A stretch of DNA of 21,395 nt. It comes from Rhodospirillaceae bacterium. GTDB taxonomy: Bacteria > Pseudomonadota > Alphaproteobacteria > UBA8366 > GCA-2717185. The notes beneath the pieces are model-generated. The model searched no databases and was not told the DNA's origin. It saw nothing but the letters and a program-made list of their open reading frames with translations. How positions within the stretch are numbered: the first letter of the stretch is position 1; each line of letters opens with the position of its first letter. The position numbers and the translations under genes were made by a program. This document shows, in pieces, positions 15,723 through 21,395 of this stretch. The stretch covers positions 1 through 21,395 of the forward strand of contig PBDC01000060.1 in NCBI GenBank assembly GCA_002717185.1, read 5' to 3'.

Positions 15723-15854
15723 CTAGAGCAGCGTCGCGGCCATAATTAACAATAATATCGCGGTTGCTGCCGACCCATAGGCCAACAGCTTGATGACCCG
15801 GCTCCAGGTTAAAAGATTTTCTTGGGGGGCGTCTTGAAATGCCAATTTGTGCAT
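15723..15854 (-). CDS. 43-residue single-pass membrane protein, possible aa3-type oxidase subunit IV-like
   Basis: The minus strand from an ATG at 15854 encodes 43 residues: a polar start MHKLAFQDAPQENLLTWSRV, then one hydrophobic helix (about 22-43). GGAG lies 8 bases upstream of the ATG. A short polar N-terminus with a Thr-Trp pair just ahead of one transmembrane helix recalls the tiny aa3-type cytochrome c oxidase subunit IV of alphaproteobacteria (about 45 residues). The resemblance is by eye and no oxidase gene is nearby. It lies 69 bases after purN on the same strand, so it may be co-transcribed. I am fairly sure it is a gene; the family is tentative. Confidence 0.6.
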   Translation of the reverse strand: MHKLAFQDAPQENLLTWSRVIKLLAYGSAATAILLLIMAATLL

Positions 15855-15923
15855 AACTAAATCTCCGCGGATAACGCGATTGAATTGGACCTTTTGGTAA
15901 ACTGTTGCGTCACCTTTGACAAG

Positions 15924-16571
15924 TTAGTCATGCGACGGGTTAAAAAGCGCTCCCTTCGGTGCATCGCTGTTATTTATGACGGCACGCCCGTCAACAACCT
16001 TCACACGTCCCTCAGCGATTAATCGGATGACGCGAGGATAGAGTCTGTGCTCTACCGCGAGAATACGAGCTGAAAGTGTTTTGATGTCATCGTTTTTCAA
16101 CACGGGAACGGCGGCTTGAGCAATAATGGGCCCCTCGTCCACGCACGGCCGGACAAAATGGACACTGCAGCCGGCCAATTTTACGCCTGCATCCAGCGCC
16201 TGCTGCTGTGCGTCAAGACCTTTGAACGCCGGTAATAACGATGGATGGATATTTAGCAATCGATTGTACCATCGTTCGATAAAACCTTCGGTCAATATCC
16301 GCATGAATCCTGCGAGACAGATCACTTCAGCTTGCGCGTTTTCCAAAACTTCGGTCACCGCCGCATCAAATTCCTCTCGCGATACATAGGTCCTGTGGTC
16401 TAGAACTGTCGTTTGTATACCGGCTTCCCGTGCGTGGGTTAGGCCCTGTGCATCGTGATTGTTTGAAATGACATGTACAATTACGGCCGGGAACCCGGGC
16501 TCACGACAGGCATCGATTAATGCTAAAAGATTTGACCCTCTGCCGGAAAAAAGGACCGCTAGGCGAAGCAT
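15924..16571 (-). CDS. purN: Phosphoribosylglycinamide formyltransferase PurN
   Basis: PurN transfers a formyl group from 10-formyl-tetrahydrofolate to GAR, the third step of purine synthesis. From the ATG at 16571 (MLRLAVLFSGRGSNLLALI) the product is 215 residues. The GAR-binding loop is FSGRGSN (8-14), and the catalytic Asn107, His109 and Asp145 are in LLNIHPSLLPAFKG and HFVRPCVDEGPII, almost the same numbering as E. coli. A GTG four codons earlier (16583) would overlap the purM stop but leaves no room for GGAGGT, which sits 12 bases before the ATG. It follows purM by 5 bases. Confidence 0.96.
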   Translation of the reverse strand: MLRLAVLFSGRGSNLLALIDACREPGFPAVIVHVISNNHDAQGLTHAREAGIQTTVLDHRTYVSREEFDAAVTEVLENAQAEVICLAGFMRILTEGFIERWYNRLLNIHPSLLPAFKGLDAQQQALDAGVKLAGCSVHFVRPCVDEGPIIAQAAVPVLKNDDIKTLSARILAVEHRLYPRVIRLIAEGRVKVVDGRAVINNSDAPKGALFNPSHD

Positions 16572-16576
16572 GGTGA

Positions 16577-17719
16577 TTACCACACCTCCAGAAAACGCAC
16601 TGCTTTATCGGTTTCGCGCTCCGTGATCCGTCCGATTTCGAATACAGCCTCGCCCTGAGCTTCCAGCGTGCAACGGATATCATCTGCAGCGTCCGGGGTG
16701 GTGATTACAGCCATGCCGATGCCGCAATTAAAGGTTCGACGCATCTCCTCAGCTGAAATCCCACCTTCTTGGGCGAGCCATTCAAAAATCGGCTGTTCCG
16801 GCCAACTACCAAGGAGAATCTCGGCACAAAGATCGTTCTCAATAACGCGAGGGAGATTTTCGAGCAATCCGCCGCCGGTAATGTGCGCGAAGCCATGCAC
16901 ACCGCCGACCGCCAATGCCGCAAGGCAACTCTTGACGTAGATTCGCGTTGGTGTCATCAGGCTGGTCGCCAGTTCGGTTCCCGGTTGAAATGGCGCCTCT
17001 GCTGACCAACTGAGGCCCGCGTTCGCCACAACCTTTCGGACCAGCGAATAGCCATTGGAATGAACACCACTTGATGCGAGGCCTAGGATCACGTCGCCTT
17101 TGACAGCTTCTTTGCCGGTGAGCAACTGATCGCGTTCGGCGGCTCCTACTGCGAAGCCGGCTAGGTCGTAGTCTTTGTCGGCGTACATGCCCGGCATCTC
17201 GGCAGTTTCGCCACCGATTAGGGCGCAGCCCGCAAGCCGGCACCCTTTGGCGATCCCTTCGACAACGCGGCTCGCGATTGCGGCGTCGAGTGTGCCACAA
17301 GCGAAATAGTCAAGTAGGAAGAGCGGTTCGGCCCCTTGCACCACAAGGTCGTTAACGCACATGGCCACCAGATCGACCCCGACCGTGTCATGTTGGCCAT
17401 TGTCAAGGGCGATACGTAGTTTGGTTCCCACCCCGTCTGTAGCCGCGACCAACACGGGATCGATGAAACCGGCGGCCTTTAAATCGAAGAGCCCGCCAAA
17501 CCCTCCCAGCGTCGCATCGGCGCCACTTCTGGATGTTCGCCGCGCCAGCGGTTTTATCGCTTCAACAAGTGCGTTTCCTGCGTCAATATTGACGCCCGCG
17601 TCATGGTACGTGAGTCCTTTATGTGTCTTTTCTTGCGCTATGGTTTTCTCTTGGGGCTGCGAGGTATACAACGGTCGCAGAAGATACTTTATCTTGGGGG
17701 GTTTGCAATGCTCCTCCAT
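16577..17719 (-). CDS. purM: Phosphoribosylformylglycinamidine cyclo-ligase PurM
   Basis: PurM (AIR synthetase) closes the imidazole ring using ATP, the fifth step of purine synthesis. Family blocks run from [21 protein letters not shown] through [34 protein letters not shown] sequence, [11 protein letters not shown] and [11 protein letters not shown]. The only in-frame ATG (17719) gives 380 residues, about 30 more than usual. Those first 32 residues do not resemble PurM, and the ATG lacks a Shine-Dalgarno. An ATA codon at 17641 stands where an ATG would give a normal 354-residue protein, and a TTG at 17671 is another option. Identity is certain, the start is not. It is divergent from DUF2066 and in operon with purN. 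Confidence 0.93.
   Translation of the reverse strand: MEEHCKPPKIKYLLRPLYTSQPQEKTIAQEKTHKGLTYHDAGVNIDAGNALVEAIKPLARRTSRSGADATLGGFGGLFDLKAAGFIDPVLVAATDGVGTKLRIALDNGQHDTVGVDLVAMCVNDLVVQGAEPLFLLDYFACGTLDAAIASRVVEGIAKGCRLAGCALIGGETAEMPGMYADKDYDLAGFAVGAAERDQLLTGKEAVKGDVILGLASSGVHSNGYSLVRKVVANAGLSWSAEAPFQPGTELATSLMTPTRIYVKSCLAALAVGGVHGFAHITGGGLLENLPRVIENDLCAEILLGSWPEQPIFEWLAQEGGISAEEMRRTFNCGIGMAVITTPDAADDIRCTLEAQGEAVFEIGRITERETDKAVRFLEVW
17681..17708 (-). promoter_or_regulatory. Candidate purM promoter inside the annotated 5' extension
   Basis: The minus strand has TTGCAA (17708-17703), 16 bases, then TATCTT (17686-17681). If this is the promoter, transcription starts near 17674 and the ATG at 17719 cannot be used, so the real purM start would be TTG (17671) or ATA (17641). 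The match is fair, not strong. Confidence 0.3.
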
Positions 17720-17780
17720 TGCGTCCGCAGTAGTTCAAGGCCTGTATCCTGGCGATATGCCTTGAGGGAGACATGTGTGC

Positions 17781-18890
17781 ATGCGTAAAAGTGTTCTGCT
17801 AGGCCTCTTGGCGGCCGCTGTCCTCCTTGTGGCGACAACAAGTGTCGGTTTCGCGCAGGTGCGGGATATCTTCAGTGTGAGTGGTGTTGCGGTCGATTCG
17901 CGTGCTGATAATGAATTTGCTGCCAAGTCCGCGGCCATCGCAAAAGGTGAAACCGACGCATTTCGCGTGCTTTTGGAACGGCTGACCCTACAGCGCGATC
18001 ATGATCGGCTGCCCAATTTAGATCGAAAGTCGGTTTCTGCCCTTTTGAGAGATTTCTCGGTCGATGCCGAGAAGTTTGGAGGTGGCCGATATATCGCGAC
18101 CCTGACAGTAAGGTTCAAAGCTGAGGCAGTGCGCAAGGTATTGGTCGATGCTGATATTCCGTTCGCCGAGACGACCAGCCGACCGGTGCTGGTTCTGCCC
18201 GTTTTCCAGACGGCAGGTGTGACTGCGTTGTGGGAGGATACGAACCCCTGGTTTGCTGCCTGGTCTCGCGTTGGACGGCGAGACGGGCTGCAACCATTGC
18301 TACTCCCTGTTGGGGACCTTTCGGATGTCGCGGAGATCAGTGCTGAAGAAGTAGTGTTAGGAGATAGGGTCAAGCTTGCGCAGATTGCCGAAAGATATGG
18401 TGCGGCGGAAACAATGGTCGTCGTTGCTTCGCTTATCGTCGACCAGACTTTCGGGTTGTTGCGGGTTGAAGTGGCGACATCGCAATTCGGCAGTAATGGC
18501 AATGGTGAAACAGTATTCCGGCGGTTTGAGGCGCAGGTCAGTGGTTCTCGTGACTTGCTGTTAGATCAAGCAGCTACTGCCATCTCAGGCGAAGCTGGAG
18601 ACGAATGGAAACAAAAAAATATTTTTAAACGGAGCGTCGAGCGGCGCATCGTTGTCAGTATTCCCATTGGTAACCTTGGAGAATGGCTCTCAATCCGCAA
18701 ACGACTCGACGCAATTGCTGCTGTTGAGGCGATCAGCTTATTGCAGCTGTCAGTGGATCGCGTAGAGTTGGAACTAGCCTATCTTGGTAGCGCCGATCAA
18801 CTCCAACTCGCCATGGTGCAAAGCGATTTGAATTTCAAATACGTGGAGGACAAGGCAGTCTGGATATTACATTCAGGATCAGGCCGGTAG
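17781..18890 (+). CDS. DUF2066 family exported protein
   Basis: The ATG at 17781 gives 369 residues starting MRKSVLLGLLAAAVLLVATTSVGFAQ, a clear signal peptide with cleavage near FAQ. A GTG at 17775 is also possible; GAGGGAG (17764-17770) suits either. The mature part begins VRDIFSVSGVAVDSRADNEF and has alternating helices and strands, with a segment GGRYIATLTVRFKAEAVRKVL and later PVLVLPVFQ. This matches the DUF2066 family of periplasmic proteins, whose function is not known to me. In alphaproteobacteria it heads a transcript with a CDP-alcohol phosphatidyltransferase and hdaA, divergent from purM, exactly as here. The gap to the next gene is 4 bases. Confidence 0.85.
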   Translation: MRKSVLLGLLAAAVLLVATTSVGFAQVRDIFSVSGVAVDSRADNEFAAKSAAIAKGETDAFRVLLERLTLQRDHDRLPNLDRKSVSALLRDFSVDAEKFGGGRYIATLTVRFKAEAVRKVLVDADIPFAETTSRPVLVLPVFQTAGVTALWEDTNPWFAAWSRVGRRDGLQPLLLPVGDLSDVAEISAEEVVLGDRVKLAQIAERYGAAETMVVVASLIVDQTFGLLRVEVATSQFGSNGNGETVFRRFEAQVSGSRDLLLDQAATAISGEAGDEWKQKNIFKRSVERRIVVSIPIGNLGEWLSIRKRLDAIAAVEAISLLQLSVDRVELELAYLGSADQLQLAMVQSDLNFKYVEDKAVWILHSGSGR

Positions 18891-18894
18891 CACA

Positions 18895-19497
18895 ATGTCC
18901 CGCAGGTCGATTGCTGGAAATATTCCCAACCTTATAACGTTGGCTCGAATTTTCGCGGTACCGGTGTTGGTCTGGTTGATCATTCATGGCGAATACGCTG
19001 CGGCGTTCTGGGTCTTCGTCCTAGCCGGTATATCAGATGCATTGGACGGATTCATTGCTAAGAAATACGACTTTGTTACTAAGCTCGGGACCTATCTAGA
19101 TCCCGTCGCGGATAAGGCGTTGCTAGTAAGCGCCTATATAACTTTGGGACAGGCGGAGCATATACAAGCTTGGCTGGTGATTTTGGTCGTCTTTCGCGAT
19201 GTTCTGATCATCGGCGGGACAGTATTGTTTCATACGCTAGACCGGCCGGTTGAAATGCGACCGTTTTTAATTAGTAAGCTCAATACATTTATGCAGATCT
19301 CTCTGATCGTCGTTCTGCTTGGCAATCTGGGCGGAGGGTTTCGCGACTTTGGCACTCTGCCGTTGCTAGCTTATCTCGTCGGCTTTACGACGGTTTTCTC
19401 CGGGTTGGCCTATATGGTCCGATGGGTGTTTGGCGTCCGGGTTGATACAAAATGGCGCCGAGCGAGTGATTCAGTCGCAACGCGCAAGCATTTTTGA
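18895..19497 (+). CDS. CDP-alcohol phosphatidyltransferase family enzyme
   Basis: This is an integral membrane enzyme that moves a phosphatidyl group from CDP-diacylglycerol to an alcohol. The 200 residues start MSRRSIAGNIPNLITLARIF. The CDP-alcohol signature spans residues 48-73: Asp48, Asp51-Gly52, Ala55, Gly65, Asp69 and Asp73 are all present. Position 56 is Lys where the textbook motif has Arg, a variant I recall from related alphaproteobacterial proteins. About six membrane helices are visible. The likely acceptor is glycerol-3-phosphate (PgsA-like) or phosphatidylglycerol (cardiolipin synthase of the CDP type); the sequence alone does not settle which, so no symbol is given. Confidence 0.9.
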   Translation: MSRRSIAGNIPNLITLARIFAVPVLVWLIIHGEYAAAFWVFVLAGISDALDGFIAKKYDFVTKLGTYLDPVADKALLVSAYITLGQAEHIQAWLVILVVFRDVLIIGGTVLFHTLDRPVEMRPFLISKLNTFMQISLIVVLLGNLGGGFRDFGTLPLLAYLVGFTTVFSGLAYMVRWVFGVRVDTKWRRASDSVATRKHF

Positions 19498-19559
19498 GAA
19501 AGGCCGATGCACCGTTTTCAAGTGGCGACAACCAGCGAAGGCGAAGAGGATGATCAAAG

Positions 19560-20246
19560 GTGACGGAACAGCTGGTCCTTGACCTGGGGCATCGCTCGGC
19601 TCGTGGTGTTGAGGATTTTCTAGTGGCGCCTTGCAATCGAGATGCAGTGGCTTGGCTTGACCGATGGCCCAACTGGCCGGGACCGGTGCTAGCACTGCAC
19701 GGACCTGCGGCCTGCGGTAAGACGCATTTGGCCCATATATGGATGAACCGCAGTGCTGCCCGACTGCTGAGGGCTAATGAGCTTTCCGAGGCATCGTCTT
19801 ACCGGTTTTTGGCGGATGGGCTAAATATCATAGTCGATGATGTGGGGAACGGCGTTGACGAACGAGCTCTATTACACCTTTACAATATGGTCGGGGAGGC
19901 AGGTGGCCATATATTGCTGTCCAGCCAAATACCGCCGGCGCGTTGGAAAATTAGTCTGGCCGATTTGCGGTCTCGCTTAAATGCGGCTCCAGCCGTTGCA
20001 ATCGGTTGGCCGGACGATGCGTTAATCGGTGCTGTACTGGTGAAACTATTTGCTGACCGGCAGATGACGGTTGAGGGTGAAGTATTGGTCTACATGCTAG
20101 CGCGTATGGAACGGTCATTCGCGTCGGCGAAAATGCTTGTAACGGCGCTGGACAGGTCTGCGCTAGCCGCACACCGTAGGATAACGATACCGCTGGTCCG
20201 CGAGGTTATGGCGGTATTAAACGAGTCAGAAATTGGGAGGGATTAA
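19560..20246 (+). CDS. hdaA: HdaA, DnaA-related regulator of replication initiation
   Basis: HdaA, with the sliding clamp, stimulates ATP hydrolysis by DnaA and so prevents re-initiation (known in Caulobacter). The 228-residue product is a short AAA+ protein without the DNA-binding domain of DnaA. The N-terminus EQLVLDLGHR has the clamp-binding motif QLxLDL. Walker A is GPAACGKTH (48-56), Walker B is IIVDDVG (90-96), and the sensor region follows SRLNAAPAV. The start is a GTG at 19560 with GAGGA 9 bases upstream; an ATG at 19550 is out of frame. It lies 62 bases after the phosphatidyltransferase and 3 bases before the SDR gene. Confidence 0.93.
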   Translation: MTEQLVLDLGHRSARGVEDFLVAPCNRDAVAWLDRWPNWPGPVLALHGPAACGKTHLAHIWMNRSAARLLRANELSEASSYRFLADGLNIIVDDVGNGVDERALLHLYNMVGEAGGHILLSSQIPPARWKISLADLRSRLNAAPAVAIGWPDDALIGAVLVKLFADRQMTVEGEVLVYMLARMERSFASAKMLVTALDRSALAAHRRITIPLVREVMAVLNESEIGRD

Positions 20247-20249
20247 GCT

Positions 20250-21029
20250 ATGGATTTAGGTATAGCCGGTCGAAAGGCTATAGTTTGTGCGGCGTCTAAA
20301 GGACTTGGCCGTTCGTGCGCAATGTCACTAGCTCGCGAAGGTGTCGAGCTGGTAATTAATGCGCGGACCGTTGAGACGTTGGAAGCAACGGCTGAAAAAA
20401 TTCGCATGGAAACCGGCGCGAAAGTGACCACTATCGCATGTGATATCACGACAGATGCTGGGCGGAATTCTGTGCTCGCGGCATGTCCGCAACCAGACAT
20501 ACTGGTTACTAATGCGGGGGGGCCGCCTCCGGGCGATTTCCGCGATTGGGATCGTGAAAATTGGGTCGCGGCAATCGACGCGAACATGCTAACTCCTATA
20601 TTCCTGATCAAGAAGACGGTCGACGGCATGATAGAGCGCAAGTTCGGTCGGGTCGTTAATGTGACCTCGGCGGCAGTGAAGGCACCGATCGAGATTCTTG
20701 GACTTTCCAACGGAGCGCGGGCGGGCCTTACAGGCTTTGTCGCCGGTCTGTCGCGCAAGACGGTTCGCCATAACGTGACTATCAACAATTTACTACCAGG
20801 ACCGTTCGACACCGATCGTTTCCGCAGCAATATCCAAGTGCAGGCGGACAATGCGGGCGTCACTTACGATGAGATGTTTGCCACGCGTTCGGCCAGCAAT
20901 CCGGCCGGACGGATTGGCGATCCGTATGAATTCGGCGAAGCGTGTGCGTTCCTGTGTGGCGCCCATGCAGGCTTTATGACGGGCCAAAATTTGCTCATGG
21001 ATGGCGGCAGCTTTAATAGCACGATGTAA
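20250..21029 (+). CDS. Atypical SDR-family protein (3-oxoacyl-ACP reductase-like) without catalytic Tyr and Lys
   Basis: The 259 residues form a complete Rossmann-fold SDR. The nucleotide loop CAASKGLG (13-20) replaces the usual TGxxxGxG. NAGGPPPG (88-95) is the NNAG-type motif, and LLPGPFDTDR follows the active-site helix. Ser140 of the active site is present, but the positions 13 and 17 residues later, normally Tyr and Lys, are Ser153 and Arg157. This matches the BKR-like SDR subgroup known to lack a perfect tetrad, so activity and substrate are open. The ATG at 20250 is 8 bases after GGGAGG. It is 3 bases behind hdaA and 120 bases before ppx, a place where alphaproteobacteria usually have ppk. 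Confidence 0.9.
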   Translation: MDLGIAGRKAIVCAASKGLGRSCAMSLAREGVELVINARTVETLEATAEKIRMETGAKVTTIACDITTDAGRNSVLAACPQPDILVTNAGGPPPGDFRDWDRENWVAAIDANMLTPIFLIKKTVDGMIERKFGRVVNVTSAAVKAPIEILGLSNGARAGLTGFVAGLSRKTVRHNVTINNLLPGPFDTDRFRSNIQVQADNAGVTYDEMFATRSASNPAGRIGDPYEFGEACAFLCGAHAGFMTGQNLLMDGGSFNSTM

Positions 21030-21149
21030 GGTGCAGACAAATGACCGTTCGCTGCAAGAGTGGCCGCATTGTTGCCGACTTCCTTTTATCTTAACCGAAA
21101 CGAATTAGAGGCTTCGCGTTGTTGACGATGGAATTGAGGGTTAAATTTT

Positions 21150-21395
21150 TTGCCGCGTGCGGGTCCAGATTCAAAACGTACTGGGATTGACGACTTGCCA
21201 GGAGCCATCACGCGCGCTCGAATGCTGAACACTAAAGCAGAGGGCAGCCCAGCTGCTGTGATCGATGTCGGGTCGAACTCGGTTCGTCTCGTCGTGTATG
21301 ACGTCGCTCGACGCGTGCCGACGCCCGTTTTCAACGAAAAAGTCCTCTGCGGTCTTGGACGTGACATTGACAGTACTGGGCGACTTGACCCTGAG
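21150..21395 (+). CDS. ppx: Exopolyphosphatase Ppx/GppA family, N-terminal part (cut by window edge)
   Basis: Ppx removes phosphate from the ends of polyphosphate; GppA relatives act on pppGpp. The reading frame open to the window end contains AVIDVGSNSVRLVVYDVARR and PTPVFNEKVLCGLGRDID, the first phosphate-binding block of the ASKHA fold. Two starts are possible. A TTG at 21150 has GAGGG (21136-21140) 9 bases upstream. An ATG at 21222 (MLNTKAEGSPAAVIDVG) has none in range but is nearer the usual family start. The gene sits downstream of hdaA and the SDR gene on the same strand, 120 bases after the SDR stop, with no terminator seen in the gap. Confidence 0.9.
   Translation, partial: MPRAGPDSKRTGIDDLPGAITRARMLNTKAEGSPAAVIDVGSNSVRLVVYDVARRVPTPVFNEKVLCGLGRDIDSTGRLDPE

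Noticed and set aside
15848..15856. TGTGCATAA (DnaA-box consensus, minus strand) at the start of the 43-residue gene
   Set aside because: It overlaps the start codon, and about one match to the degenerate consensus is expected by chance in a window of this size.
21041..21094. 17-codon open frame starting with ATG just after the SDR gene
   Set aside because: It is too short, has no Shine-Dalgarno and no hydrophobic or other notable pattern; it is likely spacer before ppx.

Overview
This window looks like a chromosomal segment of an alphaproteobacterium. The evidence is its gene neighbourhoods: rpsF-rpsR-DUF2232-rplI-dnaB; yicC-gmk facing rsmA-pdxA-surA-lptD-lptG-lptF; pepA-holC followed by ndk; and purMN divergent from DUF2066, a CDP-alcohol phosphatidyltransferase and hdaA, with ppx beyond. 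The base composition is moderate and even, coding density is high, and I see no transposase, phage gene, tRNA, rRNA or CRISPR array. I cannot name the genus from sequence alone. A Rhodospirillales-like or marine alphaproteobacterium is a guess.

Layout. Positions 1-3168 (minus strand) hold the ribosomal and replication block: rpsF, rpsR, a DUF2232 membrane protein, rplI, a rho-independent terminator, and then dnaB, cut by the window edge. dnaB has its own upstream region with a perfect DnaA box and a long inverted repeat. Positions 3169-3394 are a divergent promoter region holding a strong leader hairpin ahead of rpsF. Positions 3395-4918 (plus) hold yicC and gmk. Positions 4893-12437 (minus) hold the envelope-biogenesis operon lptF-lptG-lptD-surA-pdxA-rsmA, whose end overlaps gmk. 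Positions 12438-12804 are the divergent lptF/pepA control region. Positions 12805-14768 (plus) hold pepA and holC, coupled by overlap. A 514-base gap follows with no supported gene until the ndk promoter and ndk (to 15705). Positions 15723-17719 (minus) hold purM, purN and a previously easy-to-miss 43-residue membrane protein. Positions 17781-21395 (plus) hold DUF2066, a CDP-alcohol phosphatidyltransferase, hdaA, an atypical SDR protein and the start of ppx.

How the genes work together. Most are housekeeping: translation (S6, S18, L9, RsmA), replication and its control (DnaB, HolC, HdaA), outer-membrane and LPS assembly (LptD/F/G, SurA), nucleotide supply (Gmk, Ndk, PurM, PurN), vitamin B6 (PdxA), phospholipid synthesis and polyphosphate turnover (Ppx). 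The interest lies in departures from usual gene order and in small elements. No fab cluster lies between rpsF and yicC. No ABC-F gene lies between holC and ndk. An SDR protein lacking Tyr and Lys of its catalytic site stands where ppk is usually found, before ppx. A DnaA box sits upstream of dnaB. I did not find a clearly new multi-gene system.
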